DNA of 64,000 nucleotides from Hyperoodon ampullatus (lineage: Eukaryota; Chordata; Mammalia; Artiodactyla; Ziphiidae). Of this stretch, positions 8,696 to 22,607 are shown piece by piece (position 1 is the stretch's first letter; the number at the start of each line of letters is the position of its first letter). Where the stretch lies: NCBI GenBank assembly GCA_949752795.1, contig CATKHW010000556.1, positions 62,001 through 126,000 of the forward strand. The letters run 5' to 3'. A model generated the notes under the pieces. That model worked only from the letters and a program-made list of their open reading frames with translations. It searched no databases and was not told where the DNA came from. Both the position numbers and the translations under genes were made by a program.

Positions 8696-10434
8696 CTGAA
8701 GGAATTGTAAAGAATTTCCCAGTTTTTTTGTTTTATTTTTGAAATTCCTTTTTATAGTGGGTTTGAGCTGATTCTCACTGCCATATTTATCCCAGTCTAG
8801 ACACACTTGATTCCCTTACGGAGACATATCAATACATAGGTTTTAAGATTCTTACTAGTCAGATATATTCCTCTGCGGGAAATATGGGGTTTTGAGTCCC
8901 TTTCACTGAGGAAGGTGTAGGTCTTGTCTATTCCATAGTTGGTTTTTGGAACGGTACCTGTGCTTATATCAAACTCTGGTTTTATGCATCACCCCACCTC
9001 TCCTTCCCCCTTAAGCAGGCATAAGAGTGTTTTCTAAATGTGAGACACTGTTCTCTTTCCTAACTCAGTTCAAGTGTAGCCATGTTTACAGGATCTTCAT
9101 AAGTGATATCTTATGATAAGTTTCTTTTTCTGTGTGACTTATTTCACTTAGAATCATCGTACCTGAATCCACCCATTTTGCTGCTACTGGTCTTATGACA
9201 TTGATTTCATGGCTGAGGGATATTCCATCGTACGTAAGTACCACAATTTTTTGAACCATTTTTATATTTCCTGGGATATTTAAGGTGTACCCAAGTTGAG
9301 GTCCTTGTAAGCAGTGCAGCCCTAAATTTTGGGGTGGCTGTGTCTTTTTGATTTTCAGTTTTCCCAAGGTATATTCCCTAGACTGGAAGTGCCCTTGGCT
9401 CTGTAGCTCTGTTGTTTACTTGTTTTAGGGAACACAATGCACGCCTCCAGAGAGGCAGTTGGCAATTTACATCCCGCCCATCAGCATAACAAGGCTCCCT
9501 GTTCTCCAGGGCCTGTCTTGCCTTTCTGGTTTTTACACATTTTGTGGATGTCCCTTTTGACCGGTGGGAAGTGATACTTCTTTGTAGTGCAGATTTGCAT
9601 TGCCCGCTTGCTTGCTTGGCCAAAAAGGGCGTATGCGTTTTCTCCTGAATATATTCAGGAGAAAACGCATACGCCCTTTTTGGCCAAGTGCATCATTGTC
9701 GAAGTTGTGCCCCTCTTCCTGTGCTTTAAAGGCGATTCCAACGTACCTCTGGAAATCTGTTTCCTGCTATTCTGCCTCGCTTTCAAGTCCGCCTCGTTGC
9801 CTTCCCTCAACAGATTTTTGGACGATAGTTGTCCTTTATTACTCGGCCAGTTTGTGAATTGCTGTGCCCCTGAGCTCCATTTTTCAACTCGTTTTTGGTG
9901 AGCTGACCGCAAGTCCAAAATTTTGGTTCAGGATCTATACTGATTCCCGGTGGGTGGCTGAGACTTTGGTTAATTCTTCTTCCTGCTGGGAAATTACAGT
10001 GATATGTGCCCGTCCAAATGCCTAACAGCTACTCTCTCATTGGTTCTCCCTCTTCCCTTTCATCCTCTGCCAAATTGGCAACCTGTGCAAACCAGGAGGT
10101 TAAAGGGGCTGTCTCTCCAAGTTGGGAGGTTGATAATAAAGCAGATGGAAAGTCAAACCGGAGCACCAGGAGAGGGACTATTCGTTGAGTTTTAGAAACC
10201 TTTCGTATTCACAGTGTGTCCGTTCTCTAGGATTCCCGTACATGTTATATCTGTAGTAATATTCCCTTCAACCTGGAGAGTTGGGACCCATGGAATGTGT
10301 GCCATGCATTATTGCTTTAAAGGGTCTGCATTTGCTCACCCAATCTCACCAATCCTCTCAGTCCCAAGTGTCCAGCCTTATGCCACATCCAGCTGTCATT
10401 GTAGATAGGGTCATTTCAGGTTTCATCAGAGACC
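8696..10434 (+). repeat. Satellite monomer 6 (1739 bp)
   Basis: Type-a copy (CACGCCTCC near 9440; CTGCTGGGA near 9983). Palindrome 9615-9688 is perfect. Confidence 0.97.
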
Positions 10435-12173
10435 CTGAAGGAATTGTAAAGAATTTCCCAGTTTTTTTGTTTTATTTTTGAAATTCCTTTTTATAGTGGG
10501 TTTGAGCTGATTCTCACTGCCATATTTATCCCAGTCTAGACACACTTGATTCCCTTACGGAGACATATCAATACATAGGTTTTAAGATTCTTACTAGTCA
10601 GATATATTCCTCTGCGGGAAATATGGGGTTTTGAGTCCCTTTCACTGAGGAAGGTGTAGGTCTTGTCTATTCCATAGTTGGTTTTTGGAACGGTACCTGT
10701 GCTTATATCAAACTCTGGTTTTATGCATCACCCCACCTCTCCTTCCCCCTTAAGCAGGCATAAGAGTGTTTTCTAAATGTGAGACACTGTTCTCTTTCCT
10801 AACTCAGTTCAAGTGTAGCCATGTTTACAGGATCTTCATAAGTGATATCTTATGATAAGTTTCTTTTTCTGTGTGACTTATTTCACTTAGAATCATCGTA
10901 CCTGAATCCACCCATTTTGCTGCTACTGGTCTTATGACATTGATTTCATGGCTGAGGGATATTCCATCGTACGTAAGTACCACAATTTTTTGAACCATTT
11001 TTATATTTCCTGGGATATTTAAGGTGTACCCAAGTTGAGGTCCTTGTAAGCAGTGCAGCCCTAAATTTTGGGGTGGCTGTGTCTTTTTGATTTTCAGTTT
11101 TCCCAAGGTATATTCCCTAGACTGGAAGTGCCCTTGGCTCTGTAGCTCTGTTGTTTACTTGTTTTAGGGAACACAATGCACTCCTCCAGAGAGGCAGTTG
11201 GCAATTTACATCCCGCCCATCAGCATAACAAGGCTCCCTGTTCTCCAGGGCCTGTCTTGCCTTTCTGGTTTTTACACATTTTGTGGATGTCCCTTTTGAC
11301 CGGTGGGAAGTGATACTTCTTTGTAGTGCAGATTTGCATTGCCCGCTTGCTTGCTTGGCCAAAAAGGGCGTATGCGTTTTCTCCTGAATATATTCAGGAG
11401 AAAACGCATACGCCCTTTTTGGCCAAGTGCATCATTGTCGAAGTTGTGCCCCTCTTCCTGTGCTTTAAAGGCGATTCCAACGTACCTCTGGAAATCTGTT
11501 TCCTGCTATTCTGCCTCGCTTTCAAGTCCGCCTCGTTGCCTTCCCTCAACAGATTTTTGGACGATAGTTGTCCTTTATTACTCGGCCAGTTTGTGAATTG
11601 CTGTGCCCCTGAGCTCCATTTTTCAACTCGTTTTTGGTGAGCTGACCGCAAGTCCAAAATTTTGGTTCAGGATCTATACTGATTCCCGGTGGGTGGCTGA
11701 GACTTTGGTTAATTCTTCTTCCTGCCGGGAAATTACAGTGATATGTGCCCGTCCAAATGCCTAACAGCTACTCTCTCATTGGTTCTCCCTCTTCCCTTTC
11801 ATCCTCTGCCAAATTGGCAACCTGTGCAAACCAGGAGGTTAAAGGGGCTGTCTCTCCAAGTTGGGAGGTTGATAATAAAGCAGATGGAAAGTCAAACCGG
11901 AGCACCAGGAGAGGGACTATTCGTTGAGTTTTAGAAACCTTTCGTATTCACAGTGTGTCCGTTCTCTAGGATTCCCGTACATGTTATATCTGTAGTAATA
12001 TTCCCTTCAACCTGGAGAGTTGGGACCCATGGAATGTGTGCCATGCATTATTGCTTTAAAGGGTCTGCATTTGCTCACCCAATCTCACCAATCCTCTCAG
12101 TCCCAAGTGTCCAGCCTTATGCCACATCCAGCTGTCATTGTAGATAGGGTCATTTCAGGTTTCATCAGAGACC
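10435..12173 (+). repeat. Satellite monomer 7 (1739 bp)
   Basis: Type-b copy (CACTCCTCC near 11179; CTGCCGGGA near 11722), almost the same as monomer 3. Palindrome 11354-11427. Confidence 0.97.
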
Positions 12174-13912
12174 CTGAAGGAATTGTAAAGAATTTCCCAG
12201 TTTTTTTGTTTTATTTTTGAAATTCCTTTTTATAGTGGGTTTGAGCTGATTCTCACTGCCATATTTATCCCAGTCTAGACACACTTGATTCCCTTACGGA
12301 GACATATCAATACATAGGTTTTAAGATTCTTACTAGTCAGATATATTCCTCTGCGGGAAATATGGGGTTTTGAGTCCCTTTCACTGAGGAAGGTGTAGGT
12401 CTTGTCTATTCCATAGTTGGTTTTTGGAACGGTACCTGTGCTTATATCAAACTCTGGTTTTATGCATCACCCCACCTCTCCTTCCCCCTTAAGCAGGCAT
12501 AAGAGTGTTTTCTAAATGTGAGACACTGTTCTCTTTCCTAACTCAGTTCAAGTGTAGCCATGTTTACAGGATCTTCATAAGTGATATCTTATGATAAGTT
12601 TCTTTTTCTGTGTGACTTATTTCACTTAGAATCATCGTACCTGAATCCACCCATTTTGCTGCTACTGGTCTTATGACATTGATTTCATGGCTGAGGGATA
12701 TTCCATCGTACGTAAGTACCACAATTTTTTGAACCATTTTTATATTTCCTGGGATATTTAAGGTGTACCCAAGTTGAGGTCCTTGTAAGCAGTGCAGCCC
12801 TAAATTTTGGGGTGGCTGTGTCTTTTTGATTTTCAGTTTTCCCAAGGTATATTCCCTAGACTGGAAGTGCCCTTGGCTCTGTAGCTCTGTTGTTTACTTG
12901 TTTTAGGGAACACAATGCACGCCTCCAGAGAGGCAGTTGGCAATTTACATCCCGCCCATCAGCATAACAAGGCTCCCTGTTCTCCAGGGCCTGTCTTGCC
13001 TTTCTGGTTTTTACACATTTTGTGGATGTCCCTTTTGACCGGTGGGAAGTGATACTTCTTTGTAGTGCAGATTTGCATTGCCCGCTTGCTTGCTTGGCCA
13101 AAAAGGGCGTATGCGTTTTCTCCTGAATATATTCAGGAGAAAACGCATACGCCCTTTTTGGCCAAGTGCATCATTGTCGAAGTTGTGCCCCTCTTCCTGT
13201 GCTTTAAAGGCGATTCCAACGTACCTCTGGAAATCTGTTTCCTGCTATTCTGCCTCGCTTTCAAGTCCGCCTCGTTGCCTTCCCTCAACAGATTTTTGGA
13301 CGATAGTTGTCCTTTATTACTCGGCCAGTTTGTGAATTGCTCTGCCCCTGAGCTCCATTTTTCAACTCGTTTTTGGTGAGCTGACCGCAAGTCCAAAATT
13401 TTGGTTCAGGATCTATACTGATTCCCGGTGGGTGGCTGAGACTTTGGTTAATTCTTCTTCCTGCTGGGAAATTACAGTGATATGTGCCCGTCCAAATGCC
13501 TAACAGCTACTCTCTCATTGGTTCTCCCTCTTCCCTTTCATCCTCTGCCAAATTGGCAACCTGTGCGAACCAGGAGGTTAAAGGGGCTGTCTCTCCAAGT
13601 TGGGAGGTTGATAATAAAGCAGATGGAAAGTCAAACCGGAGCACCAGGAGAGGGACTATTCGTTGAGTTTTAGAAACCTTTCGTATTCACAGTGTGTCCG
13701 TTCTCTAGGATTCCCGTACATGTTATATCTGTAGTAATATTCCCTTCAACCTGGAGAGTTGGGACCCATGGAATGTGTGCCATGCATTATTGCTTTAAAG
13801 GGTCTGCATTTGCTCACCCAATCTCACCAATCCTCTCAGTCCCAAGTGTCCAGCCTTATGCCACATCCAGCTGTCATTGTAGATAGGGTCATTTCAGGTT
13901 TCATCAGAGACC
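12174..13912 (+). repeat. Satellite monomer 8 (1739 bp)
   Basis: Type-a copy (CACGCCTCC near 12918; CTGCTGGGA near 13461) with a private TTGCTCTGCCCC near 13337 and GTGCGAACC. Palindrome 13093-13166. Confidence 0.97.
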
Positions 13913-15651
13913 CTGAAGGAATTGTAAAGAATTTCCCAGTTTTTTTGTTTTATTTTTGAAATTCCTTTTTATAGTGGGTTTGAGCTGATTCTCGCTGCCA
14001 TATTTATCCCAGTCTAGACACACTTGATTCCCTTACGGAGACATATCAATACATAGGTTTTAAGATTCTTACTAGTCAGATATATTCCTCTGCGGGAAAT
14101 ATGGGGTTTTGAGTCCCTTTCACTGAGGAAGGTGTAGGTCTTGTCTATTCCATAGTTGGTTTTTGGAACGGTACCTGTGCTTATATCAAACTCTGGTTTT
14201 ATGCATCACCCCACCTCTCCTTCCCCCTTAAGCAGGCATAAGAGTGTTTTCTAAATGTGAGACACTGTTCTCTTTCCTAACTCAGTTCAAGTGTAGCCAT
14301 GTTTACAGGATCTTCATAAGTGATATCTTATGATAAGTTTCTTTTTCTGTGTGACTTATTTCACTTAGAATCACCGTACCTGAATCCACCCATTTTGCTG
14401 CTACTGGTTTTATGACATTGATTTCATGGCTGAGGGATATTCCATCGTACGTAAGTACCACAATTTTTTGAACCATTTTTATATTTCCTGGGATATTTAA
14501 GGTGTACCCAAGTTGAGGTCCTTGTAAGCAGTGCAGCCCTAAATTTTGGGGTGGCTGTGTCTTTTTGATTTTCAGTTTTCCCAAGGTATATTCCCTAGAC
14601 TGGAAGTGCCCTTGGCTCTGTAGCTCTGTTGTTTACTTGTTTTAGGGAACACAATGCACTCCTCCAGAGAGGCAGTTGGCAATTTACATCCCGCCCATCA
14701 GCATAACAAGGCTCCCTGTTCTCCAGGGCCTGTCTTGCCTTTCTGGTTTTTACACATTTTGTGGATGTCCCTTTTGACCGGTGGGAAGTGATACTTCTTT
14801 GTAGTGCAGATTTGCATTGCCCGCTTGCTTGCTTGGCCAAAAAGGGCGTATGCGTTTTCTCCTGAATATATTCAGGAGAAAACGCATACGCCCTTTTTGG
14901 CCAAGTGCATCATTGTCGAAGTTGTGCCCCTCTTCCTGTGCTTTAAAGGCGATTCCAACGTACCTCTGGAAATCTGTTTCCTGCTATTCTGCCTCGCTTT
15001 CAAGTCCGCCTCATTGCCTTCCCTCAACAGATTTTTGGACGATAGTTGTCCTTTATTACTCGGCCAGTTTGTGAATTGCTGTGCCCCTGAGCTCCATTTT
15101 TCAACTTGTTTTTGGTGAGCTGACCGCAAGTCCAAAATTTTGGTTCAGGATCTATACTGATTCCCGGTGGGTGGCTGAGACTTTGGTTAATTCTTCTTCC
15201 TGCCGGGAAATTACAGTGATATGTGCCCGTCCAAATGCCTAACAGCTACTCTCTCATTGGTTCTCCCTCTTCCCTTTCATCCTCTGCCAAATTGGCAACC
15301 TGTGCAAACCAGGAGGTTAAAGGGGCTGTCTCTCCAAGTTGGGAGGTTGATAATAAAGCAGATGGAAAGTCAAACCGGAGCACCAGGAGAGGGACTATTC
15401 GTTGAGTTTTAGAAACCTTTCATATTCACAGTGTGTCCATTCTCTAGGATTCCCGTACATGTTATATCTGTAGTAATATTCCCTTCAACCTGGAGAGTTG
15501 GGACCCATGGAATGTGTGCCATGCATTATTGCTTTAAAGGGTCTGCATTTGCTCACCCAATCTCACCAATCCTCTCAGTCCCAAGTGTCCAGCCTTATGC
15601 CACATCCAGCTGTCATTGTAGATAGGGTCATTTCAGGTTTCATCAGAGACC
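13913..15651 (+). repeat. Satellite monomer 9 (1739 bp)
   Basis: First copy of a second dimer pattern: CACCGTACC, CTGGTTTTATGAC near 14405, CCTCATTGCC, CAACTTGTTTTT near 15103, TTTCATATTC and GTCCATTCTC. Shared almost entirely with monomer 11. Palindrome 14832-14905. Confidence 0.97.
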
Positions 15652-17390
15652 CTGAAGGAATTGTAAAGAATTTCCCAGTTTTTTTGTTTTATTTTTGAAA
15701 TTCCTTTTTATAGTGGGTTTGAGCTGATTCTCGCTGCCATATTTATCCCAGTCTAGACACACTTGATTCCCTTACGGAGACATATCAATACATAGGTTTT
15801 AAGATTCTTACTAGTCAGATATATTCCTCTGCGGGAAATATGGGGTTTTGAGTCCCTTTCACTGAGGAAGGTGTAGGTCTTGTCTATTCCATAGTTGGTT
15901 TTTGGAACGGTACCTGTGCTTATATCAAACTCTGGTTTTATGCATCACCCCACCTCTCCTTCCCCCTTAAGCAGGCATAAGAGTGTTTTCTAAATGTGAG
16001 ACACTGTTCTCTTTCCTAACTCAGTTCAAGTGTAGCCATGTTTACAGGATCTTCATAAGTGATATCTTATGATAAGTTTCTTTTTCTGTGTGACTTATTT
16101 CACTTAGAATCATCGTACCTGAATCCACCCATTTTGCTGCTACTGGTCTTATGACATTGATTTCATGGCTGAGGGATATTCCATCGTACGTAAGTACCAC
16201 AATTTTTTGAACCATTTTTATATTTCCTGGGATATTTAAGGTGTACCCAAGTTGAGGTCCTTGTAAGCAGTGCAGCCCTAAATTTTGGGGTGGCTGTGTC
16301 TTTTTGATTTTCAGTTTTCCCAAGGTATATTCCCTAGACTGGAAGTGCCCTTGGCTCTGTAGCTCTGTTGTTTACTTGTTTTAGGGAACACAATGCACTC
16401 CTCCAGAGAGGCAGTTGGCAATTTACATCCCGCCCATCAGCATAACAAGGCTCCCTGTTCTCCAGGGCCTGTCTTGCCTTTCTGGTTTTTACACATTTTG
16501 TGGATGTCCCTTTTGACCGGTGGGAAGTGATACTTCTTTGTAGTGCAGATTTGCATTGCCCGCTTGCTTGCTTGGCCAAAAAGGGCGTATGCGTTTTCTC
16601 CTGAATATATTCAGGAGAAAACGCATACGCCCTTTTTGGCCAAGTGCATCATTGTCGAAGTTGTGCCCCTCTTCCTGTGCTTTAAAGGCGATTCCAACGT
16701 ACCTCTGGAAATCTGTTTCCTGCTATTCTGCCTCGCTTTCAAGTCCGCCTCGTTGCCTTCCCTCAACAGATTTTTGGACGATAGTTGTCCTTTATTACTC
16801 GGCCAGTTTGTGAATTGCTGTGCCCCTGAGCTCCATTTTTCAACTCGTTTTTGGTGAGCTGACCGCAAGTCCAAAATTTTGGTTCAGGATCTATACTGAT
16901 TCCCGGTGGGTGGCTGAGACTTTGGTTAATTCTTCTTCCTGCCGGGAAATTACAGTGATATGTGCCCGTCCAAATGCCTAACAGCTACTCTCTCATTGGT
17001 TCTCCCTCTTCCCTTTCATCCTCTGCCAAATTGGCAACCTGTGCGAACCAGGAGGTTAAAGGGGCTGTCTCTCCAAGTTGGGAGGTTGATAATAAAGCAG
17101 ATGGAAAGTCAAACCGGAGCACCAGGAGAGGGACTATTCGTTGAGTTTTAGAAACCTTTCGTATTCACAGTGTGTCCGTTCTCTAGGATTCCCGTACATG
17201 TTATATCTGTAGTAATATTCCCTTCAACCTGGAGAGTTGGGACCCATGGAATGTGTGCCATGCATTATTGCTTTAAAGGGTCTGCATTTGCTCACCCAAT
17301 CTCACCAATCCTCTCAGTCCCAAGTGTCCAGCCTTATGCCACATCCAGCTGTCATTGTAGATAGGGTCATTTCAGGTTTCATCAGAGACC
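15652..17390 (+). repeat. Satellite monomer 10 (1739 bp)
   Basis: Standard bases at the sites that distinguish monomers 9 and 11; GTGCGAACC present. Palindrome 16571-16644. Confidence 0.97.
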
Positions 17391-19129
17391 CTGAAGGAAT
17401 TGTAAAGAATTTCCCAGTTTTTTTGTTTTATTTTTGAAATTCCTTTTTATAGTGGGTTTGAGCTGATTCTCGCTGCCATATTTATCCCAGTCTAGACACA
17501 CTTGATTCCCTTACGGAGACATATCAATACATAGGTTTTAAGATTCTTACTAGTCAGATATATTCCTCTGCGGGAAATATGGGGTTTTGAGTCCCTTTCA
17601 CTGAGGAAGGTGTAGGTCTTGTCTATTCCATAGTTGGTTTTTGGAACGGTACCTGTGCTTATATCAAACTCTGGTTTTATGCATCACCCCACCTCTCCTT
17701 CCCCCTTAAGCAGGCATAAGAGTGTTTTCTAAATGTGAGACACTGTTCTCTTTCCTAACTCAGTTCAAGTGTAGCCATGTTTACAGGATCTTCATAAGTG
17801 ATATCTTATGATAAGTTTCTTTTTCTGTGTGACTTATTTCACTTAGAATCACCGTACCTGAATCCACCCATTTTGCTGCTACTGGTTTTATGACATTGAT
17901 TTCATGGCTGAGGGATATTCCATCGTACGTAAGTACCACAATTTTTTGAACCATTTTTATATTTCCTGGGATATTTAAGGTGTACCCAAGTTGAGGTCCT
18001 TGTAAGCAGTGCAGCCCTAAATTTTGGGGTGGCTGTGTCTTTTTGATTTTCAGTTTTCCCAAGGTATATTCCCTAGACTGGAAGTGCCCTTGGCTCTGTA
18101 GCTCTGTTGTTTACTTGTTTTAGGGAACACAATGCACTCCTCCAGAGAGGCAGTTGGCAATTTACATCCCGCCCATCAGCATAACAAGGCTCCCTGTTCT
18201 CCAGGGCCTGTCTTGCCTTTCTGGTTTTTACACATTTTGTGGATGTCCCTTTTGACCGGTGGGAAGTGATACTTCTTTGTAGTGCAGATTTGCATTGCCC
18301 GCTTGCTTGCTTGGCCAAAAAGGGCGTATGCGTTTTCTCCTGAATATATTCAGGAGAAAACGCATACGCCCTTTTTGGCCAAGTGCATCATTGTCGAAGT
18401 TGTGCCCCTCTTCCTGTGCTTTAAAGGCGATTCCAACGTACCTCTGGAAATCTGTTTCCTGCTATTCTGCCTCGCTTTCAAGTCCGCCTCATTGCCTTCC
18501 CTCAACAGATTTTTGGACGATAGTTGTCCTTTATTACTCGGCCAGTTTGTGAATTGCTGTGCCCCTGAGCTCCATTTTTCAACTTGTTTTTGGTGAGCTG
18601 ACCGCAAGTCCAAAATTTTGGTTCAGGATCTATACTGATTCCCGGTGGGTGGCTGAGACTTTGGTTAATTCTTCTTCCTGCCGGGAAATTACAGTGATAT
18701 GTGCCCGTCCAAATGCCTAACAGCTACTCTCTCATTGGTTCTCCCTCTTCCCTTTCATCCTCTGCCAAATTGGCAACCTGTGCAAACCAGGAGGTTAAAG
18801 GGGCTGTCTCTCCAAGTTGGGAGGTTGATAATAAAGCAGATGGAAAGTCAAACCGGAGCACCAGGAGAGGGACTATTCGTTGAGTTTTAGAAACCTTTCA
18901 TATTCACAGTGTGTCCATTCTCTAGGATTCCCGTACATGTTATATCTGTAGTAATATTCCCTTCAACCTGGAGAGTTGGGACCCATGGAATGTGTGCCAT
19001 GCATTATTGCTTTAAAGGGTCTGCATTTGCTCACCCAATCTCACCAATCCTCTCAGTCCCAAGTGTCCAGCCTTATGCCACATCCAGCTGTCATTGTAGA
19101 TAGGGTCATTTCAGGTTTCATCAGAGACC
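17391..19129 (+). repeat. Satellite monomer 11 (1739 bp)
   Basis: Carries the same variant set as monomer 9, two units upstream, including CAACTTGTTTTT near 18581 and TTTCATATTC near 18896. Palindrome 18310-18383. Confidence 0.97.
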
Positions 19130-20868
19130 CTGAAGGAATTGTAAAGAATTTCCCAGTTTTTTTGTTTTATTTTTGAAATTCCTTTTTATAGTGGGTTTGA
19201 GCTGATTCTCGCTGCCATATTTATCCCAGTCTAGACACACTTGATTCCCTTACGGAGACATATCAATACATAGGTTTTAAGATTCTTACTAGTCAGATAT
19301 ATTCCTCTGCGGGAAATATGGGGTTTTGAGTCCCTTTCACTGAGGAAGGTGTAGGTCTTGTCTATTCCATAGTTGGTTTTTGGAACGGTACCTGTGCTTA
19401 TATCAAACTCTGGTTTTATGCATCACCCCACCTCTCCTTCCCCCTTAAGCAGGCATAAGAGTGTTTTCTAAATGTGAGACACTGTTCTCTTTCCTAACTC
19501 AGTTCAAGTGTAGCCATGTTTACAGGATCTTCATAAGTGATATCTTATGATAAGTTTCTTTTTCTGTGTGACTTATTTCACTTAGAATCATCGTACCTGA
19601 ATCCACCCATTTTGCTGCTACTGGTCTTATGACATTGATTTCATGGCTGAGGGATATTCCATCGTACGTAAGTACCACAATTTTTTGAACCATTTTTATA
19701 TTTCCTGGGATATTTAAGGTGTACCCAAGTTGAGGTCCTTGTAAGCAGTGCAGCCCTAAATTTTGGGGTGGCTGTGTCTTTTTGATTTTCAGTTTTCCCA
19801 AGGTATATTCCCTAGACTGGAAGTGCCCTTGGCTCTGTAGCTCTGTTGTTTACTTGTTTTAGGTAACACAATGCACTCCTCCAGAGAGGCAGTTGGCAAT
19901 TTACATCCCGCCCATCAGCATAACAAGGCTCCCTGTTCTCCAGGGCCTGTCTTGCCTTTCTGGTTTTTACACATTTTGTGGATGTCCCTTTTGACCGGTG
20001 GGAAGTGATACTTCTTTGTAGTGCAGATTTGCATTGCCCGCTTGCTTGCTTGGCCAAAAAGGGCGTATGCGTTTTCTCCTGAATATATTCAGGAGAAAAC
20101 GCATACGCCCTTTTTGGCCAAGTGCATCATTGTCGAAGTTGTGCCCCTCTTCCTGTGCTTTAAAGGCGATTCCAACGTACCTCTGGAAATCTGTTTCCTG
20201 CTATTCTGCCTCGCTTTCAAGTCCGCCTCGTTGCCTTCCCTCAACAGATTTTTGGACGATAGTTGTCCTTTATTACTCGGCCAGTTAGTGAATTGCTGTG
20301 CCCCTGAGCTCCATTTTTCAACTCGTTTTTGGTGAGCTGACCTCAAGTCCAAAATTTTGGTTAAGGATCTATACTGATTCCCGGTGGGTGGCTGAGACTT
20401 TGGTTAATTCTTCTTCCTGCCGGGAAATTACAGTGATATGTGCCCGTCCAAATGCCTAACAGCTACTCTCTCATTGGTTCTCCCTCTTCCCTTTCATCCT
20501 CTGCCAAATTGGCAACCTGTGCGAACCAGGAGGTTAAAGGGGCTGTCTCTCCAAGTTGGGAGGTTGATAATAAAGCAGATGGAAAGTCAAACCGGAGCAC
20601 CAGGAGAGGGACTATTCGTTGAGTTTTAGAAACCTTTCGTATTCACAGTGTGTCCGTTCTCTAGGATTCCCGTACATGTTATATCTGTAGTAATATTCCC
20701 TTCAACCTGGAGAGTTGGGACCCATGGAATGTGTGCCATGCATTATTGCTTTAAAGGGTCTGCATTTGCTCACCCAATCTCACCAATCCTCTCAGTCCCA
20801 AGTGTCCAGCCTTATGCCACATCCAGCTGTCATTGTAGATAGGGTCATTTCAGGTTTCATCAGAGACC
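19130..20868 (+). repeat. Satellite monomer 12 (1739 bp)
   Basis: Private TTTTAGGTAACAC near 19857 and GGTTAAGGATC near 20360. GTTAGTGAATT and GACCTCAAG are shared with monomers 5 and 14. Palindrome 20049-20122. Confidence 0.97.
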
Positions 20869-22607
20869 CTGAAGGAATTGTAAAGAATTTCCCAGTTTTT
20901 TTGTTTTATTTTTGAAATTCCTTTTTATAGTGGGTTTGAGCTGATTCTCGCTGCCATATTTATCCCAGTCTAGACACACTTGATTCCCTTACGGAGACAT
21001 ATCAATACATAGGTTTTAAGATTCTTACTAGTCAGATATATTCCTCTGCGGGAAATATGGGGTTTTGAGTCCCTTTCACTGAGGAAGGTGTAGGTCTTGT
21101 CTATTCCATAGTTGGTTTTTGGAACGGTACCTGTGCTTATATCAAACTCTGGTTTTATGCATCACCCCACCTCTCCTTCCCCCTTAAGCAGGCATAAGAG
21201 TGTTTTCTAAATGTGAGACACTGTTCTCTTTCCTAACTCAGTTCAAGTGTAGCCATGTTTACAGGATCTTCATAAGTGATATCTTATGATAAGTTTCTTT
21301 TTCTGTGTGACTTATTTCACTTAGAATCACCGTACCTGAATCCACCCATTTTGCTGCTACTGGTTTTATGACATTGATTTCATGGCTGAGGGATATTCCA
21401 TCGTACGTAAGTACCACAATTTTTTGAACCATTTTTATATTTCCTGGGATATTTAAGGTGTACCCAAGTTGAGGTCCTTGTAAGCAGTGCAGCCCTAAAT
21501 TTTGGGGTGGCTGTGTCTTTTTGATTTTCAGTTTTCCCAAGGTATATTCCCTAGACTGGAAGTGCCCTTGGCTCTGTAGCTCTGTTGTTTACTTGTTTTA
21601 GGGAACACAATGCACTCCTCCAGAGAGGCAGTTGGCAATTTACATCCCGCCCATCAGCATAACAAGGCTCCCTGTTCTCCAGGGCCTGTCTTGCCTTTCT
21701 GGTTTTTACACATTTTGTGGATGTCCCTTTTGACCGGTGGGAAGTGATACTTCTTTGTAGTGCAGATTTGCATTGCCCGCTTGCTTGCTTGGCCAAAAAG
21801 GGCGTATGCGTTTTCTCCTGAATATATTCAGGAGAAAACGCATACGCCCTTTTTGTCCAAGTGCATCATTGTCGAAGTTGTGCCCCTCTTCCTGTGCTTT
21901 AAAGGCGATTCCAACGTACCTCTGGAAATCTGTTTCCTGCTATTCTGCCTCGCTTTCAAGTCCGCCTCATTGCCTTCCCTCAACAGATTTTTGGACGATA
22001 GTTGTCCTTTATTACTCGGCCAGTTTGTGAATTGCTGTGCCCCTGAGCTCCATTTTTCAACTCGTTTTTGGTGAGCTGACCGCAAGTCCAAAATTTTGGT
22101 TCAGGATCTATACTGATTCCCGGTGGGTGGCTGAGACTTTGGTTAATTCTTCTTCCTGCCGGGAAATTACAGTGATATGTGCCCGTCCAAATGCCTAACA
22201 GCTACTCTCTCATTGGTTCTCCCTCTTCCCTTTCATCCTCTGCCAAATTGGCAACCTGTGCAAACCAGGAGGTTAAAGGGGCTGTCTCTCCAAGTTGGGA
22301 GGTTGATAATAAAGCAGATGGAAAGTCAAACCGGAGCACCAGGAGAGGGACTATTCGTTGAGTTTTAGAAACCTTTCATATTCACAGTGTGTCCATTCTC
22401 TAGGATTCCCGTACATGTTATATCTGTAGTAATATTCCCTTCAACCTGGAGAGTTGGGACCCATGGAATGTGTGCCATGCATTATTGCTTTAAAGGGTCT
22501 GCATTTGCTCACCCAATCTCACCAATCCTCTCAGTCCCAAGTGTCCAGCCTTATGCCACATCCAGCTGTCATTGTAGATAGGGTCATTTCAGGTTTCATC
22601 AGAGACC
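20869..22607 (+). repeat. Satellite monomer 13 (1739 bp)
   Basis: Monomer 9/11-like (CACCGTACC, CTGGTTTTATGAC, CCTCATTGCC, TTTCATATTC) but with the TTTTTGTCCAAG right-arm change in palindrome 21788-21861. Confidence 0.97.
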
